NCBI RefSeq assembly: GCF_018863415.1
Contig: NZ_JAHKSN010000001.1
Span: 496,001-560,000 of the forward strand
Length of the DNA: 64,000 bases
Source: Deinococcus aestuarii
GTDB taxonomy: Bacteria > Deinococcota > Deinococci > Deinococcales > Deinococcaceae
Direction: 5' to 3'
The position numbers and the translations under genes are program-made. The notes beneath the pieces are model-generated. The model made no database searches. It saw nothing but the letters and a program-made list of their open reading frames with translations, and had not been told where the DNA came from. Shown here piece after piece: positions 35,689 to 45,164 of this stretch; the first letter of the stretch is position 1; each line of letters opens with the position of its first letter.

Positions 35689-35729
35689 GTCGAGGGGTCC
35701 AGGAAGATGATTTGCCTGGACCCCTCGAC
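35689..35729 (+). terminator. Long perfect hairpin terminator
   Basis: Fifteen-bp perfect arms (35689-35703 and 35715-35729, GTCGAGGGGTCCAGG and its complement) around an 11-nt loop lie 18 bases after the stop. Confidence 0.65.
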
Positions 35730-35730
35730 C

Positions 35731-35851
35731 TCTAGCGCGTTTGACAAAAGAACAGTTGTCAGCCTGAGCGAGGCGAAGGGTCCATTCCCGGGAAGACGGG
35801 ATGCCTCGCTTCGCTCAGCATGACACCCGGTGGTGTGTCAAATGCTCTAGC
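35731..35851. repeat. Nested palindromic element, MITE-like
   Basis: Outer arms CTAGCGCGTTTGACA and TGTCAAATGCTCTAG match as inverted repeats apart from two positions. Inside is a second pair: TGTCAGCCTGAGCGAGGCGA and its near complement ending CGCTCAGCATGACA. About 120 bases, no coding capacity. The inner GAGCGA-GCGAAGG type of palindrome is widespread in bacteria. Confidence 0.65.
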
Positions 35852-35858
35852 AGCGCCC

Positions 35859-37178
<1,320 letters not shown>

Positions 37179-37233
37179 GGTCGGGCTCCTTTGGACGGGA
37201 TGGATCGGGCGGCGCTTCAACAAGCTGTGCTTC

Positions 37234-37269
37234 AAAAAAAGGCCCCGACTCCGTGGGGAAGTCGGGGGC
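37234..37269 (-). terminator. Attenuator terminator upstream of aspS
   Basis: On the minus strand, a GC stem (37269-37260 with 37250-37242, AGTCGGGG arm) and a 9-nt loop are followed by seven T (37240-37234). It lies between the leader peptide stop (37294) and the aspS start (37178), so it can stop aspS transcription before the gene. Confidence 0.8.
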
Positions 37270-37293
37270 GCGGCGCGGCGGCGAGGGCGTCCC

Positions 37294-37353
37294 CTAGCGG
37301 GGATCGTCCTTCACGTTGTTCGCCAGCACAGCGTTCGCGTGGGCCGCGGTCAT
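37294..37353 (-). CDS. Leader peptide of aspS, 19 aa
   Basis: The frame encodes MTAAHANAVLANNVKDDPR, then TAG. It contains three Asn (one pair) and an Asp pair in the second half, next to the hairpin TCCCC-GCTA-GGGGA that spans the stop. The ATG is 7 nt after a -10 box, so translation would begin at the transcript's first bases. It is followed by an intrinsic terminator and then aspS, whose product charges tRNA-Asp and probably tRNA-Asn. Stalling at these codons when Asp/Asn-tRNA is short could favour read-through. Attenuation is inferred; the elements are seen. Confidence 0.65.
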   Translation of the reverse strand: MTAAHANAVLANNVKDDPR

Positions 37354-37360
37354 GCCGGCA

Positions 37361-37390
37361 AGTGTAGCGGGGGCACCGTCGACAGGTCAA
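37361..37390 (-). promoter_or_regulatory. Promoter of the aspS leader
   Basis: Minus-strand TTGACC (37390-37385), 18-bp spacer, TACACT (37366-37361), then 7 nt to the leader ATG. This is one of the best promoters in the window. Confidence 0.75.
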
Positions 37391-37405
37391 CGCGGGCGGC
37401 TAGGC

Positions 37406-37436
37406 AGGGCCGGGGGGTCTGGGCTCCCCCGGCCCT
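37406..37436 (-). terminator. Terminator of the Gfh1-like gene
   Basis: Eleven-bp perfect arms AGGGCCGGGGG (37406-37416) and CCCCCGGCCCT (37426-37436) overlap the stop codon of the gene. No T-tract. Confidence 0.6.
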
Positions 37437-37918
37437 CAACCCGCACCGACGCTCTTCACGGTGTAGCGCACGTGCCGCTCCCCGACCTCCACCTCGAAGG
37501 CCTCGCCGACCTGCCGTCCCAGCAGGGCCTTGCCGACCGGGCTGTCCTCGCTGACCTGGGTCACGCCTTCCGTGAGGGCCGTCACCTCGACCGCGCTCAC
37601 GAGCTGGACCTGCATCTCCCGGCCCTGGTCCTCGTCGCGCAACACGGCGACCGAGCCGATACCGACCTTGCCCTCCTCTCCGGGAAGCGTCTCGACGATC
37701 ACCGCGCGCGCGAGCACGTCTTCGAGCTCGAAGATGCGGGCGTCCATGCTGGGGAGATCGATCTGGGACGCCTCCAGGTTGCGGTCCTCGATGTCGCCGG
37801 TGTCGTCACGCAGGGCCGCGATGGTCTCGGTGGCGGCCTCTCGGCGCTCGCGTTCCTTTTGCAACGTCTCTTCCAGGCGCCGGTACCCCTCCGCCGTCAT
37901 GGGAATCTGTTCTGCCAT
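37436..37918 (-). CDS. GreA-family transcription factor, Gfh1-like
   Basis: A 160-aa protein with an N-terminal coiled-coil (residues ~8-75) and a C-terminal FKBP-like domain ([33 protein letters not shown]). It enters the RNA polymerase secondary channel. The coil tip reads [16 protein letters not shown], whereas cleavage-competent GreA has GDLKENAEY: Asp41 equivalent is kept, Glu44 is Asp and the Tyr is absent. Acid-rich tips and phrases such as [18 protein letters not shown] and [12 protein letters not shown] resemble Gfh1 of Thermus and Deinococcus, an inhibitor of transcription rather than a proofreading factor. ATG 37918 follows GGAGG by 5 nt. Confidence 0.8.
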   Translation of the reverse strand: MAEQIPMTAEGYRRLEETLQKERERREAATETIAALRDDTGDIEDRNLEASQIDLPSMDARIFELEDVLARAVIVETLPGEEGKVGIGSVAVLRDEDQGREMQVQLVSAVEVTALTEGVTQVSEDSPVGKALLGRQVGEAFEVEVGERHVRYTVKSVGAG

Positions 37919-38229
37919 ATGTCCCTCCTGTGGGTGGCCCTCCCCGTGGCCGGGAAGAGAGACGGAGCGCGGCCCCTGCCGGATTGCACCCGGAGCGGGG
38001 GCGCCGCCGACCGCCACTGCCGGTCCAATCTGACCCGCCGCAGGGACAACCCCAGGGAAGAAATTGACCAAGGTCGCTTTACAAAGCGGGGCGGCAAGGC
38101 CACCCCTCCCCGAGACCGGGCGTGGGCCAACGAACGTTGCAGGAGTCCTCATCGGCGGGGACTTGGCCGTCCGCTCTAATTCGTGGCGACACGGCCCCGG
38201 CACCGGGCGCCTTTTCGAGGAGGAAGCTC
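37919..38229. other. Divergent intergenic region
   Basis: No gene seen. Contains a palindrome CGCTTT-AC-AAAGCG (38075-38088) next to TTGACC, and CCAACGAACGTTGC (38127-38140), a near match to the TetR-type form CNAACGNNCGTTNG. TAATTC (about 38177) is a weak -10 candidate for the plus-strand gene. Confidence 0.45.
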
Positions 38230-38874
38230 ATGACCGACCCCACCGACCGCGACCCCACCACCGACATCGACCCCGAGCTGAATGCCCGGCTGGACGACGA
38301 CGCCACCGTGACCGGCGAGGACCTCGACCGGGACGACCGCGAGCCGACCGACGCCGAGCTGCGCCCGGTGGGCGGCGCCAGCGTGACGGGCGCGGAGACG
38401 ATGGACTTCTCGCTGCCGGAGGACGACGACCCGGCGAACCAGGACACCCAGTCGAACGCCGAGCTGATCCGGGACGTGACCGAGACCGAGGAGGACTTTC
38501 CGCGCTCGGGCGACGTCACGGGCGGCAAGCGCGACAGCGGCGGCGACGACGCGCTCGCGGGGGCGGGGGTCGCCTACGACGACGGCATCGACCCTGCCCT
38601 GCGCAGCGAGATGCTCGACAACGCGGTGGCCTACGGGGTCGATTTCGCTCCCGGCAACGTCAACGACGAGCCCAGCTTCGACGACGGCACGCCCGCGAGC
38701 TTTTCCGACTTCAGCGTGATCACCGCCGACAACGCGGAGGGCACCACCCGCCTCGCCGACCCCAGCCAGGACGCGGGCGGCGAGACCAAGGGCCCCCGCG
38801 TGGGCGGCTCGGGCGGCATCGACGGCGGCCCTCCCCGCACCCGGCCCCTGCCCGGCACGGACGAGGACCAGTAA
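38230..38874 (+). CDS. Acidic, probably disordered protein
   Basis: A 214-aa protein with roughly a quarter Asp+Glu and many Thr, Gly and Pro. No hydrophobic core pattern, signal peptide or Cys, so largely disordered. Opening TDPTDRDPTTDIDPELNARLDDDATVTGEDLDRDD-type runs recall hydrophilin-like stress proteins. A semi-conserved central stretch (GIDPALRSEMLDNAVAYGVDF) may be the functional core. AGGAGG lies 7 nt before ATG 38230. A desiccation or osmotic role is only a guess. Confidence 0.6.
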   Translation: MTDPTDRDPTTDIDPELNARLDDDATVTGEDLDRDDREPTDAELRPVGGASVTGAETMDFSLPEDDDPANQDTQSNAELIRDVTETEEDFPRSGDVTGGKRDSGGDDALAGAGVAYDDGIDPALRSEMLDNAVAYGVDFAPGNVNDEPSFDDGTPASFSDFSVITADNAEGTTRLADPSQDAGGETKGPRVGGSGGIDGGPPRTRPLPGTDEDQ

Positions 38875-38930
38875 CACGCCGACAGGTAGGGGGGACGGGA
38901 CCTCCCTCGTCCCCTTTCCGTGCTCACCCT

Positions 38931-38954
38931 TACCGACCGTCCAGACGGTATGCT
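38931..38954 (+). promoter_or_regulatory. TetR operator and leaderless -10
   Basis: Perfect inverted repeat ACCGTC-CA-GACGGT (38936-38949), bracketed by TACC/GGTA (38931-38934, 38947-38950). It overlaps TATGCT (38949-38954), the -10 box 6 nt before the tetR ATG. Autorepression is likely. Confidence 0.65.
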
Positions 38955-38960
38955 GGCATC

Positions 38961-39515
38961 ATGACCCGGACCCGCAATCCCGAACTGACCCGCGCGGCGC
39001 TGCTGGAGGCAGCGGGAAGGGTGCTCCAGACGCAGGGGGCGGCGCTCTCCCTGGACGCGGTGGCGCGCGAGGCGGGGGTGAGCAAGGGGGGGCTCTTGCA
39101 TCACTACCCCGGCCGGGAGGCCCTGCTGTCGGCGCTGGCGCTGGAACTGACCGAGCGGTTCCGGGCCCGCGTCGAGGCGGCGCGGGCGCGTGAGGTCGCC
39201 CTCTCAGGGAAGAGGCCGGGGGCGTGGCTGCGCGCGTACATCGAGGTGAGCCTCACGCCCGCCGCCGGGGAGGACGCATTGATCGCCGCGCTCGCGCCGC
39301 TGGCCGGACACCCGGAGCTGATCAAGCGGCTGCGGGAGGCCCAGGCCTTCGTACTGACCGGGGCGGAGGCGGACGGCCTGCCCCCGGCGCGCGCCCACGC
39401 GGTTCGCCTCGCCTGCGACGCGCTGTGCCTGGGGCCGCTGACGGGGCTGCCGGACCTGGACACGGGGCGGCGGGCGGCGCTGCGAGAGGAGTTGCTGGCA
39501 TGGACGCGGACGTGA
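38961..39515 (+). CDS. TetR-family transcriptional regulator
   Basis: A 184-aa regulator. The N-terminal helix-turn-helix reads RAALLEAAGRVLQ...LSLDAVAREAGVSKGGLLHHYPGREALLSAL, with GGLLHHY close to the usual GSLYHYF. The C-terminal ligand domain is short and Ala/Leu-rich, of the TetR_C_37/FadR-like kind. It overlaps the MFS gene by 16 bases and probably represses the pair through the palindrome at its promoter. Confidence 0.9.
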   Translation: MTRTRNPELTRAALLEAAGRVLQTQGAALSLDAVAREAGVSKGGLLHHYPGREALLSALALELTERFRARVEAARAREVALSGKRPGAWLRAYIEVSLTPAAGEDALIAALAPLAGHPELIKRLREAQAFVLTGAEADGLPPARAHAVRLACDALCLGPLTGLPDLDTGRRAALREELLAWTRT

Positions 39516-40834
39516 GCACGGCGCCCTCCCCCGCCCCGTCCGGACACCTCGACCCCGGCCCCGGCTGGCAGCGGCGGTTCTGGGCAATCTTCACCGGGCA
39601 GGCCCTCAGCCTGACGGGCTCGGCGATGACCCAGTTCGTGCTGCTGTGGTGGATCACCGACACGACGGGTAGCGTGGGAGCGCTGGCGACGGCCGGGATG
39701 GCGGCGCTGCTCCCGCAGGCGCTCCTGGGGCCGCTGGGGGGCACCTTCGCCGACCGCTCCAGCCGCCGCCTCCTGATGATCGCGGCGGACACGGTGAGTG
39801 CGCTGTGCATGCTCGTGTTGATCGCCCTTTTCGCCACGGGGCGGGTCGAGCTGTGGCACGTCTACACGATGATGTTCGTGCGCTCGTCGATGCAGGCCTT
39901 CCAGGGCCCGGCGGCGGCGGCGAGCACGGCGATGCTCGTTCCGGCGAATTTCCTGCCCCGGGCGGCGGGCCTGAACCAGACCCTGATGGGGGTCATGACG
40001 GTGGCCGCCGCGCCGCTCGGCGCCCTCGCCATCAGTGTGCTGCCGCTGGGCGCGGCGCTGGGGATCGACGTGGCGACGGCTTTGATCGGCATCCTCCCCC
40101 TGCTGGTCTTCCGGGTGCCGCAGCGGCGCCTCCCGCGCGGGGAACGGGCGGGCGTCTGGGCCGAGTTCCGGGAAGGCGTGCGGCTGGTGTGGCGTCACCC
40201 CGGGCTGCGGCAGCTCTACGGGGTGATGGCGGCCGTCGTGCTGGTGATCATGCCGACCTTCACGCTGACCCCGCTGCTCGTCAAGGAACACTTCGGGGGC
40301 GGCGCGGGGCAGGTCGCCCTGATGGAGGGCCTCTCGGGCGTCGGGATGATCGCGGGCGGGCTCGCCGTGACCCTGCTCGCTCCCCGGCGGCGGGTGGCGA
40401 CCGTTCTGGTGGCCTTCGCGCTGTCGTGCCTCGCGGTGGCCCTCACCGCCCTGGCGCCGGGGAATGCCTTCTGGCTCGCGGTCGTGTGGTGGGTGGTGAG
40501 CGGCGTGACCTTCAGCTACGGCAACGCGCCCATGACCACCGTCCTCCAGACCGTGATCCCGAACCAGCTCCAGGGCCGCGCGCTGTCGCTGCTCTCCACC
40601 GTCATGGGGCTGGCCGGGCCGGTCGGGCTGGCGCTGGCGGGCCCGCTGGGGGAGTGGCTCGGCGTGCGCGGGCTGTTCGTGGCCGCTGGGGTGCTCTCGG
40701 CGCTGGCGAGCCTGGCGGGCTTCCTCTCCCCCGCCCTGCTGCGGCTGGAGGGGACGGCGGCGGACGCGACCCGGGACGGGTCCCCGGTCCTGCCCCCGCC
40801 CGTTCGTCAGACCGGGGGGCGCGGGGGAGGCTGA
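39500..40834 (+). CDS. MFS transporter (efflux type)
   Basis: A 444-aa major-facilitator protein with twelve hydrophobic segments. FWAIFTGQALSLTGSAMTQFVLLWWITDTTGS and GGTFADRSSRRLLMIAAD match the enterobactin-exporter/macrolide-efflux (MFS_3, EntS-like) group. ATG 39500 has GAGGAG 10 nt upstream; GTG 39512 is an alternative. Paired with the upstream TetR regulator, so likely induced by its exported compound. The C-terminal ~30 residues are hydrophilic and Pro-rich. Confidence 0.88.
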   Translation: MDADVSTAPSPAPSGHLDPGPGWQRRFWAIFTGQALSLTGSAMTQFVLLWWITDTTGSVGALATAGMAALLPQALLGPLGGTFADRSSRRLLMIAADTVSALCMLVLIALFATGRVELWHVYTMMFVRSSMQAFQGPAAAASTAMLVPANFLPRAAGLNQTLMGVMTVAAAPLGALAISVLPLGAALGIDVATALIGILPLLVFRVPQRRLPRGERAGVWAEFREGVRLVWRHPGLRQLYGVMAAVVLVIMPTFTLTPLLVKEHFGGGAGQVALMEGLSGVGMIAGGLAVTLLAPRRRVATVLVAFALSCLAVALTALAPGNAFWLAVVWWVVSGVTFSYGNAPMTTVLQTVIPNQLQGRALSLLSTVMGLAGPVGLALAGPLGEWLGVRGLFVAAGVLSALASLAGFLSPALLRLEGTAADATRDGSPVLPPPVRQTGGRGGG

Positions 40835-40904
40835 GGGCGGAGATCACACCCAAACGCAGCGGCGGCCCCCTGGGTCGCAGAGGTGCCGCCGCCGGGTCTG
40901 GGGC

Positions 40905-41567
40905 TTACTTCAACATGGACTTGCCGTCGAGGCTCGACGGGAGGGCCTGAAGGCTCTGGGCCGCGACCGCATCGGCGGCGGCCTTCACCTCGGCGAGGAG
41001 CTCGGGGGTCACCACGGCGTCGATCCGGCCTCCCACGTTCGCGTCGGAATTGATCTGCACGAAGGCGACCCGGGCGGCCTGCGTGCCCGCCTTCCCGGCG
41101 CCGGAAAGCACGGCACGCCCCTGCGCGTTGGTCGAGACCTTGCCGTCGGTGTCGATCATCTCCACCCGGTTGGCCTCGCTGGCAGGGTCACCCAGGAGGG
41201 CCACCAGTTGGGGCCCGGAGCTGGCGACCTGCGAATAGATCAGGCCGAAATCGAAGGCATTGACGTTGATGCTGGTGCAACCCGCGTCTGCACAGGGGGC
41301 GTTCTGACCCGCCCCGCCGTTCTTGGCCGCCGCTGCCGACTGCCCGCGCTCGGAGATGACCAACACCCCCGACGTGTAGGAGCCGTCGGGCAGCTTGGCT
41401 GTCCAAACCCAGTCACCGCGGTACGGGGTGCGCGTGTCGGTCGACTCCGTGGCCGAGGCGTCGGGGTTATAGGGGTAGGTGGTGCTCCCGCCGCCACCAC
41501 CCACTTTATTTCCACCGCAAGCCACGAGACCGAGGATCAGGGCACCTGCGACAAGCATTTGTTTCAC
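40905..41567 (-). CDS. Lipoprotein, paralogue 1
   Basis: A 220-aa exported lipoprotein, lipobox LVAC with Cys17, then GGNKVGGGGGS. Shares with the next gene the blocks TYPYNPDASATESTDTRTPYRGDW.W.AKLPDGS (in short pieces), KNGG, IDTDGKVS.NAQ and RAAFVQ-type (ARVAFVQINSD). Family not recognised. GTG 41567 is preferred because AGGAGG lies 7 nt before it. Two Cys (PCADAGC) may form a disulfide matching the pair in the paralogue. Tandem duplication is evident. Confidence 0.65.
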   Translation of the reverse strand: MKQMLVAGALILGLVACGGNKVGGGGGSTTYPYNPDASATESTDTRTPYRGDWVWTAKLPDGSYTSGVLVISERGQSAAAAKNGGAGQNAPCADAGCTSINVNAFDFGLIYSQVASSGPQLVALLGDPASEANRVEMIDTDGKVSTNAQGRAVLSGAGKAGTQAARVAFVQINSDANVGGRIDAVVTPELLAEVKAAADAVAAQSLQALPSSLDGKSMLK

Positions 41568-41612
41568 GTTGTTTCCTCCTGGGTTGGGATGGCCCAGAGT
41601 AAGCCCGACCGG

Positions 41613-41637
41613 CCATGATCAACGGATGTTCACGGCG
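41613..41637 (+). repeat. Inverted repeat, left copy, flanking paralogue 2
   Basis: CCATGATCAACGG (41613-41625) is exactly repeated in reverse orientation at 42408-42420; homology extends to 25 bases with three mismatches. The two copies bracket the 41651-42355 gene. Confidence 0.6.
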
Positions 41638-41650
41638 GCCCGGCCCGGCC

Positions 41651-42355
41651 TCACCTCTGGGTAGGCACCACCGTCGGCAGACGAAGGAGCGACTGGGGGC
41701 TGACCTGTTGGACGGTGACCGCCGCCGCTGCCTCGCGGGCCTGCGCGAAGGCGGCGGTCCGGGGCACACCGAAAATGTCGTCGCCCGGCGTACTGTCCAT
41801 CTGCACGAAGGCTGCCCTGACCGTCTGCCCGGGCTGCCCGGTGACCTCCACCCACGTCCCCGGCCCGGCGATCACAGGGTTGTTCTGGGCGTTCAAGCTC
41901 ACCTTGGAGTCGCTATCGATGATGGCGAGCCGATTCGTCGGCGGCTTGGTGGTGCTGTTCTGATCGACGTACACGGCGCCGAGCTGGGCCGTGCCGTTCC
42001 CGGTGTAGGTGTTGATGACCCCGTAGCTCGCGTCGTACTGAACGGCACAGATGTCGTCGCGGCAGAGGTACCCCAGGCCGACTCCGCCGTTTTTGGCCCG
42101 GTCCGTCGGTGCTCCGCGGTCCTTGATGCTGACGACTCCCAGGCGCTCGGAGCCGTCGGGCAGCTTCGCCACCCAGGCCCAGTCGCCCAGGTAGGGCACG
42201 CGCGTATCGGTGGACTCCTCCGCACTCGGGGCGGGGTTGTAGGGGTAGGTGCCGGTGCCGCTGGGCGGGGGATCAACCTTGGTCTGACTCGGCCCGCAGG
42301 CCACCAATCCAAGTCCAAGGACCAGAACACCGGCAAGAGTAGCTTGTTTCAACAT
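41651..42355 (-). CDS. Lipoprotein, paralogue 2
   Basis: A 234-aa exported lipoprotein, lipobox LVAC with Cys20. Paralogue of the gene at 40905: GTYPYNPAPSAEESTDTR, PYLGDWAWVAKLPDGSE, AKNGGVGLGYLCRDDIC and RLAIIDSDSKVSLNAQ are shared in order. AAAGGAGG lies 4 nt before ATG 42355. TAGCCT in the leader (about 42380) is the likely -10. Enclosed by a 25-base inverted repeat, so the second copy may have arisen or moved as a unit. Function unknown. Confidence 0.65.
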   Translation of the reverse strand: MLKQATLAGVLVLGLGLVACGPSQTKVDPPPSGTGTYPYNPAPSAEESTDTRVPYLGDWAWVAKLPDGSERLGVVSIKDRGAPTDRAKNGGVGLGYLCRDDICAVQYDASYGVINTYTGNGTAQLGAVYVDQNSTTKPPTNRLAIIDSDSKVSLNAQNNPVIAGPGTWVEVTGQPGQTVRAAFVQMDSTPGDDIFGVPRTAAFAQAREAAAAVTVQQVSPQSLLRLPTVVPTQR

Positions 42356-42395
42356 CGTTCCTCCTTTGTTGGAATGACTTAGGCTACCGACCGCG

Positions 42396-42420
42396 CGTCG
42401 TGAGCAGCCGTTGATCATGG
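42396..42420 (-). repeat. Inverted repeat, right copy
   Basis: Reverse complement of 41613-41637 with three mismatches. It lies in the upstream region of lipoprotein paralogue 2, and overlaps small hairpins (GTGAGC/GCTCAC). Confidence 0.6.
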
Positions 42421-42467
42421 GCTCACGCTGCTCAAAAAATCTTCATCCTCTACAATTCTGCCGCCCC

Positions 42468-42575
42468 ATGAGGGCCCTCCAACCTCCGGTGGGCAGGCAG
42501 TGGGGCAGGCCCAGGCGCGCCGAGGCGGATGGGGCCCGACTGCCGGGTGCGCAGGGCTCTATCCTCGGCTCATGA
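42468..42575 (+). CDS. Possible 35-aa upstream frame
   Basis: A basic 35-residue frame (MRALQPPVGRQWGRPRRA...) starts 11 nt after TACAAT (42451-42456). Its stop overlaps the start of the next gene as ATGA, which suggests coupling. Composition is not distinctive, and the next gene also has its own leaderless promoter, so this could be chance. Confidence 0.25.
   Translation: MRALQPPVGRQWGRPRRAEADGARLPGAQGSILGS
42560..42565 (+). promoter_or_regulatory. Leaderless -10 box (TATCCT)
   Basis: TATCCT is 6 nt before the ATG at 42572. Confidence 0.55.
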
Positions 42576-43615
42576 GTGGCCCTCTGTCCGCCGAACTCCA
42601 CGTCGCCACCCGTCTCGCCCTGGAGGCCGGGGAGCTGCTGCGCGCGCACCTGCGCCGGGGGCTCACCGTTGAGCACAAGACGGGTGCCGACGACCCGGTG
42701 ACCGCCGCCGACCGCGAGGCTTCGGAGTTGATCCTGCGCGGCCTGCGCGCCGCCTTTGCGGAAGACGGCCTGCTCAGTGAGGAGGCCGCCGACAGCCCCG
42801 CGCGGCTCGGCCTGGGGCGCGTGTGGATCGTGGACCCCATCGACGGCACCAAAGAGTTCACGACGGGCAGCCCCGACTTCGCCGTCAGCATCGGCCTCGC
42901 GGTGGAGGGGGAGCCTGTGCTCGGCGTGGTGTACGCGCCCGCCACCGACGAACTCTTCGCGGGGGTCGTGGGCGGCGGCGTGACGAACAACGGCCAGGCC
43001 GCGGGCTTCAGCAGCCGGAGCGACTACGTGGTGAGCGTGTCGGACACCGAGTTCCGGCGCGAGCTGCACCGCCACGACCTGCCCGGGATGGCGCCGAGCG
43101 GCTCCATCGCCCTGAAACTCGCGCGGATCGCGGCGGGCGAGGCGGACGTGACCTTTACGATGAGCCCGCGCTCGGAGTGGGACATCGCGGCCGGACACGC
43201 CCTCGTGCGCGCGTCGGGCGGCGACGTGCGGCGGCGCGACGGGCGGCCCATCCGGTACAACCTCGCCCGGCCCCACGTCGAGCAGGGGCTCCTGGGAGGA
43301 CGACCCGACGCGCTCGACTGGCTGGAGGGCGAACTCGCCGCGCGGAAGCTCCCCACCGCCCACCTCGGCCTGACCGACGGGGACCCCGCCTGGAGTGTGC
43401 TCACGGCGGGGGACCGGACCGCCCTCGCCGGACATCCCGGCGTTTTCGTGCGGCACGCGGGGGGGCGTCCGCTCGCGCTGCTCGTCGTGGGGGAGGGGGG
43501 CGCGGTCGAGCGGGCCGAGGGGGACGCCTTTCACCTCGAGCGGCTGACCCGGGACGTGACGCGGGCGCTGGGGACCCTCGGGACGGCTCCGGTGGGAACG
43601 GGGAGGGTAGACTGA
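42572..43615 (+). CDS. Inositol-monophosphatase/CysQ-family phosphatase with C-terminal extension
   Basis: Mg-dependent phosphatase of 347 aa. Metal ligands: Glu in GLLSEEAAD, then WIVDPIDGTKEF (Asp-Pro-Ile-Asp-Gly-Thr) and WDIAAGHALV. KEF after the motif and the overall spacing favour 3'(2'),5'-bisphosphate nucleotidase (CysQ) or a histidinol-phosphate-type activity over inositol phosphatase. After residue ~250 there is an added ~95-residue domain (HLGLTDGDPAWSVLTAGD...) not usual for the family. Starts from its own leaderless promoter; the GNAT gene begins five bases after its stop. Confidence 0.85.
   Translation: MSGPLSAELHVATRLALEAGELLRAHLRRGLTVEHKTGADDPVTAADREASELILRGLRAAFAEDGLLSEEAADSPARLGLGRVWIVDPIDGTKEFTTGSPDFAVSIGLAVEGEPVLGVVYAPATDELFAGVVGGGVTNNGQAAGFSSRSDYVVSVSDTEFRRELHRHDLPGMAPSGSIALKLARIAAGEADVTFTMSPRSEWDIAAGHALVRASGGDVRRRDGRPIRYNLARPHVEQGLLGGRPDALDWLEGELAARKLPTAHLGLTDGDPAWSVLTAGDRTALAGHPGVFVRHAGGRPLALLVVGEGGAVERAEGDAFHLERLTRDVTRALGTLGTAPVGTGRVD
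43608..43613 (+). promoter_or_regulatory. Leaderless -10 box inside the previous gene's end (TAGACT)
   Basis: TAGACT occupies the last codons of the phosphatase gene and is 7 nt before the GNAT ATG at 43621. Confidence 0.5.
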
Positions 43616-43620
43616 CGCGC

Positions 43621-44197
<577 letters not shown>

Positions 44198-44217
<20 letters not shown>

Positions 44218-45088
44218 CCGACCCGAGTTCCGCGAGGTGCGGGTGGAGAACACGGAACTGAGCTTCTACTCCCGCGAGCAGGCTCCGCCCGAGAACGCCG
44301 AGGGGCTGGTGCTGTGGTTCGCCTCCCCCGAGCTGCGCCGCGAGTTGCTGGGTCGGCCCGGGTTGCGCTGGGTCCTGACCCTCACGGCGGGCATCGAGCA
44401 TGTGGCGGGTGATCTGCCGCCGGGGGTTACCCTCTACAACGCCCACCGCCTGCACGACCGCGCCGTCGCCGTCCACACCGCCGCCGGAATGCTGGCCGCC
44501 GCCCGGGCCCTGCACCGCTTCCGTGACGCGGGGCGGGAGGGGCGCTGGGCGACGACGATGGACCTCGGAACACTGGACGGGAAGAGGGTGGTGATCTGGG
44601 GCTACGGGCACATCGGCAGGCTGCTGGAGGAGTTGCTGACCCCGTTCGGGGCCCGTGTGACCGGCATTCGCTCGCGCACCCCCGAGGCCGAGCGTGACGC
44701 GGCGCTCTCGGAGGCCGACTGGGTGGTCCTCCTCCTGCCGAGCACCCCGGAGACGAAGGGCCTCGTGAACGCGGAGGTGCTGGCCCGCCTCAAGCCCGGC
44801 GCGTGGATCAGCAACCAGGGACGCGGCAACCTGATCGACACGGGCGCCCTGCTCGACGGGCTGAACTCGGGCCACCTCGGCGGCGCGGTCCTCGACGTGA
44901 CCGACCCCGAGCCGCTGCCGGAGGGGCACCCCCTGTGGGCGCAGGAAAACGTCATCATCACGCCGCACATCGCCAGCACGACCGCCGATCTCGTCGCGCG
45001 GGGGGCGGAGTACACCCGGGCTTTTCTCTCGGAGATGGCGGCCGGGCGCGAGCCGGAGGGGCGGGTGGAGGCGGGGCAGGCGTACTGA
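44198..45088 (+). CDS. D-isomer-specific 2-hydroxyacid dehydrogenase
   Basis: NAD(P)-dependent, 296 aa. Cofactor loop VVIWGYGHIGRLLEELL, then GIRSRTPE, active-site Arg in ISNQGRGNLIDT, Glu in DVTDPEPLPEGHPLW and His in VIITPHIASTT. The N-terminal substrate domain is shortened, as in glyoxylate/hydroxypyruvate reductase A-type proteins. ATG 44198 follows GAGGAG. It ends the phosphatase-GNAT-dehydrogenase run, closed by a 12-bp-arm terminator. Confidence 0.9.
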
Positions 45089-45116
45089 GGTTCGGTCGCC
45101 CAGGCCCTGAAAACAG

Positions 45117-45151
45117 GACCGCCCGTGCTTGGGCCTGTCGCACGGGCGGTC
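45117..45151. terminator. Bidirectional terminator
   Basis: Twelve-bp perfect arms GACCGCCCGTGC (45117-45128) and GCACGGGCGGTC (45140-45151) between converging genes. Confidence 0.7.
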
Positions 45152-45164
45152 GAGGTTCAGGGCT

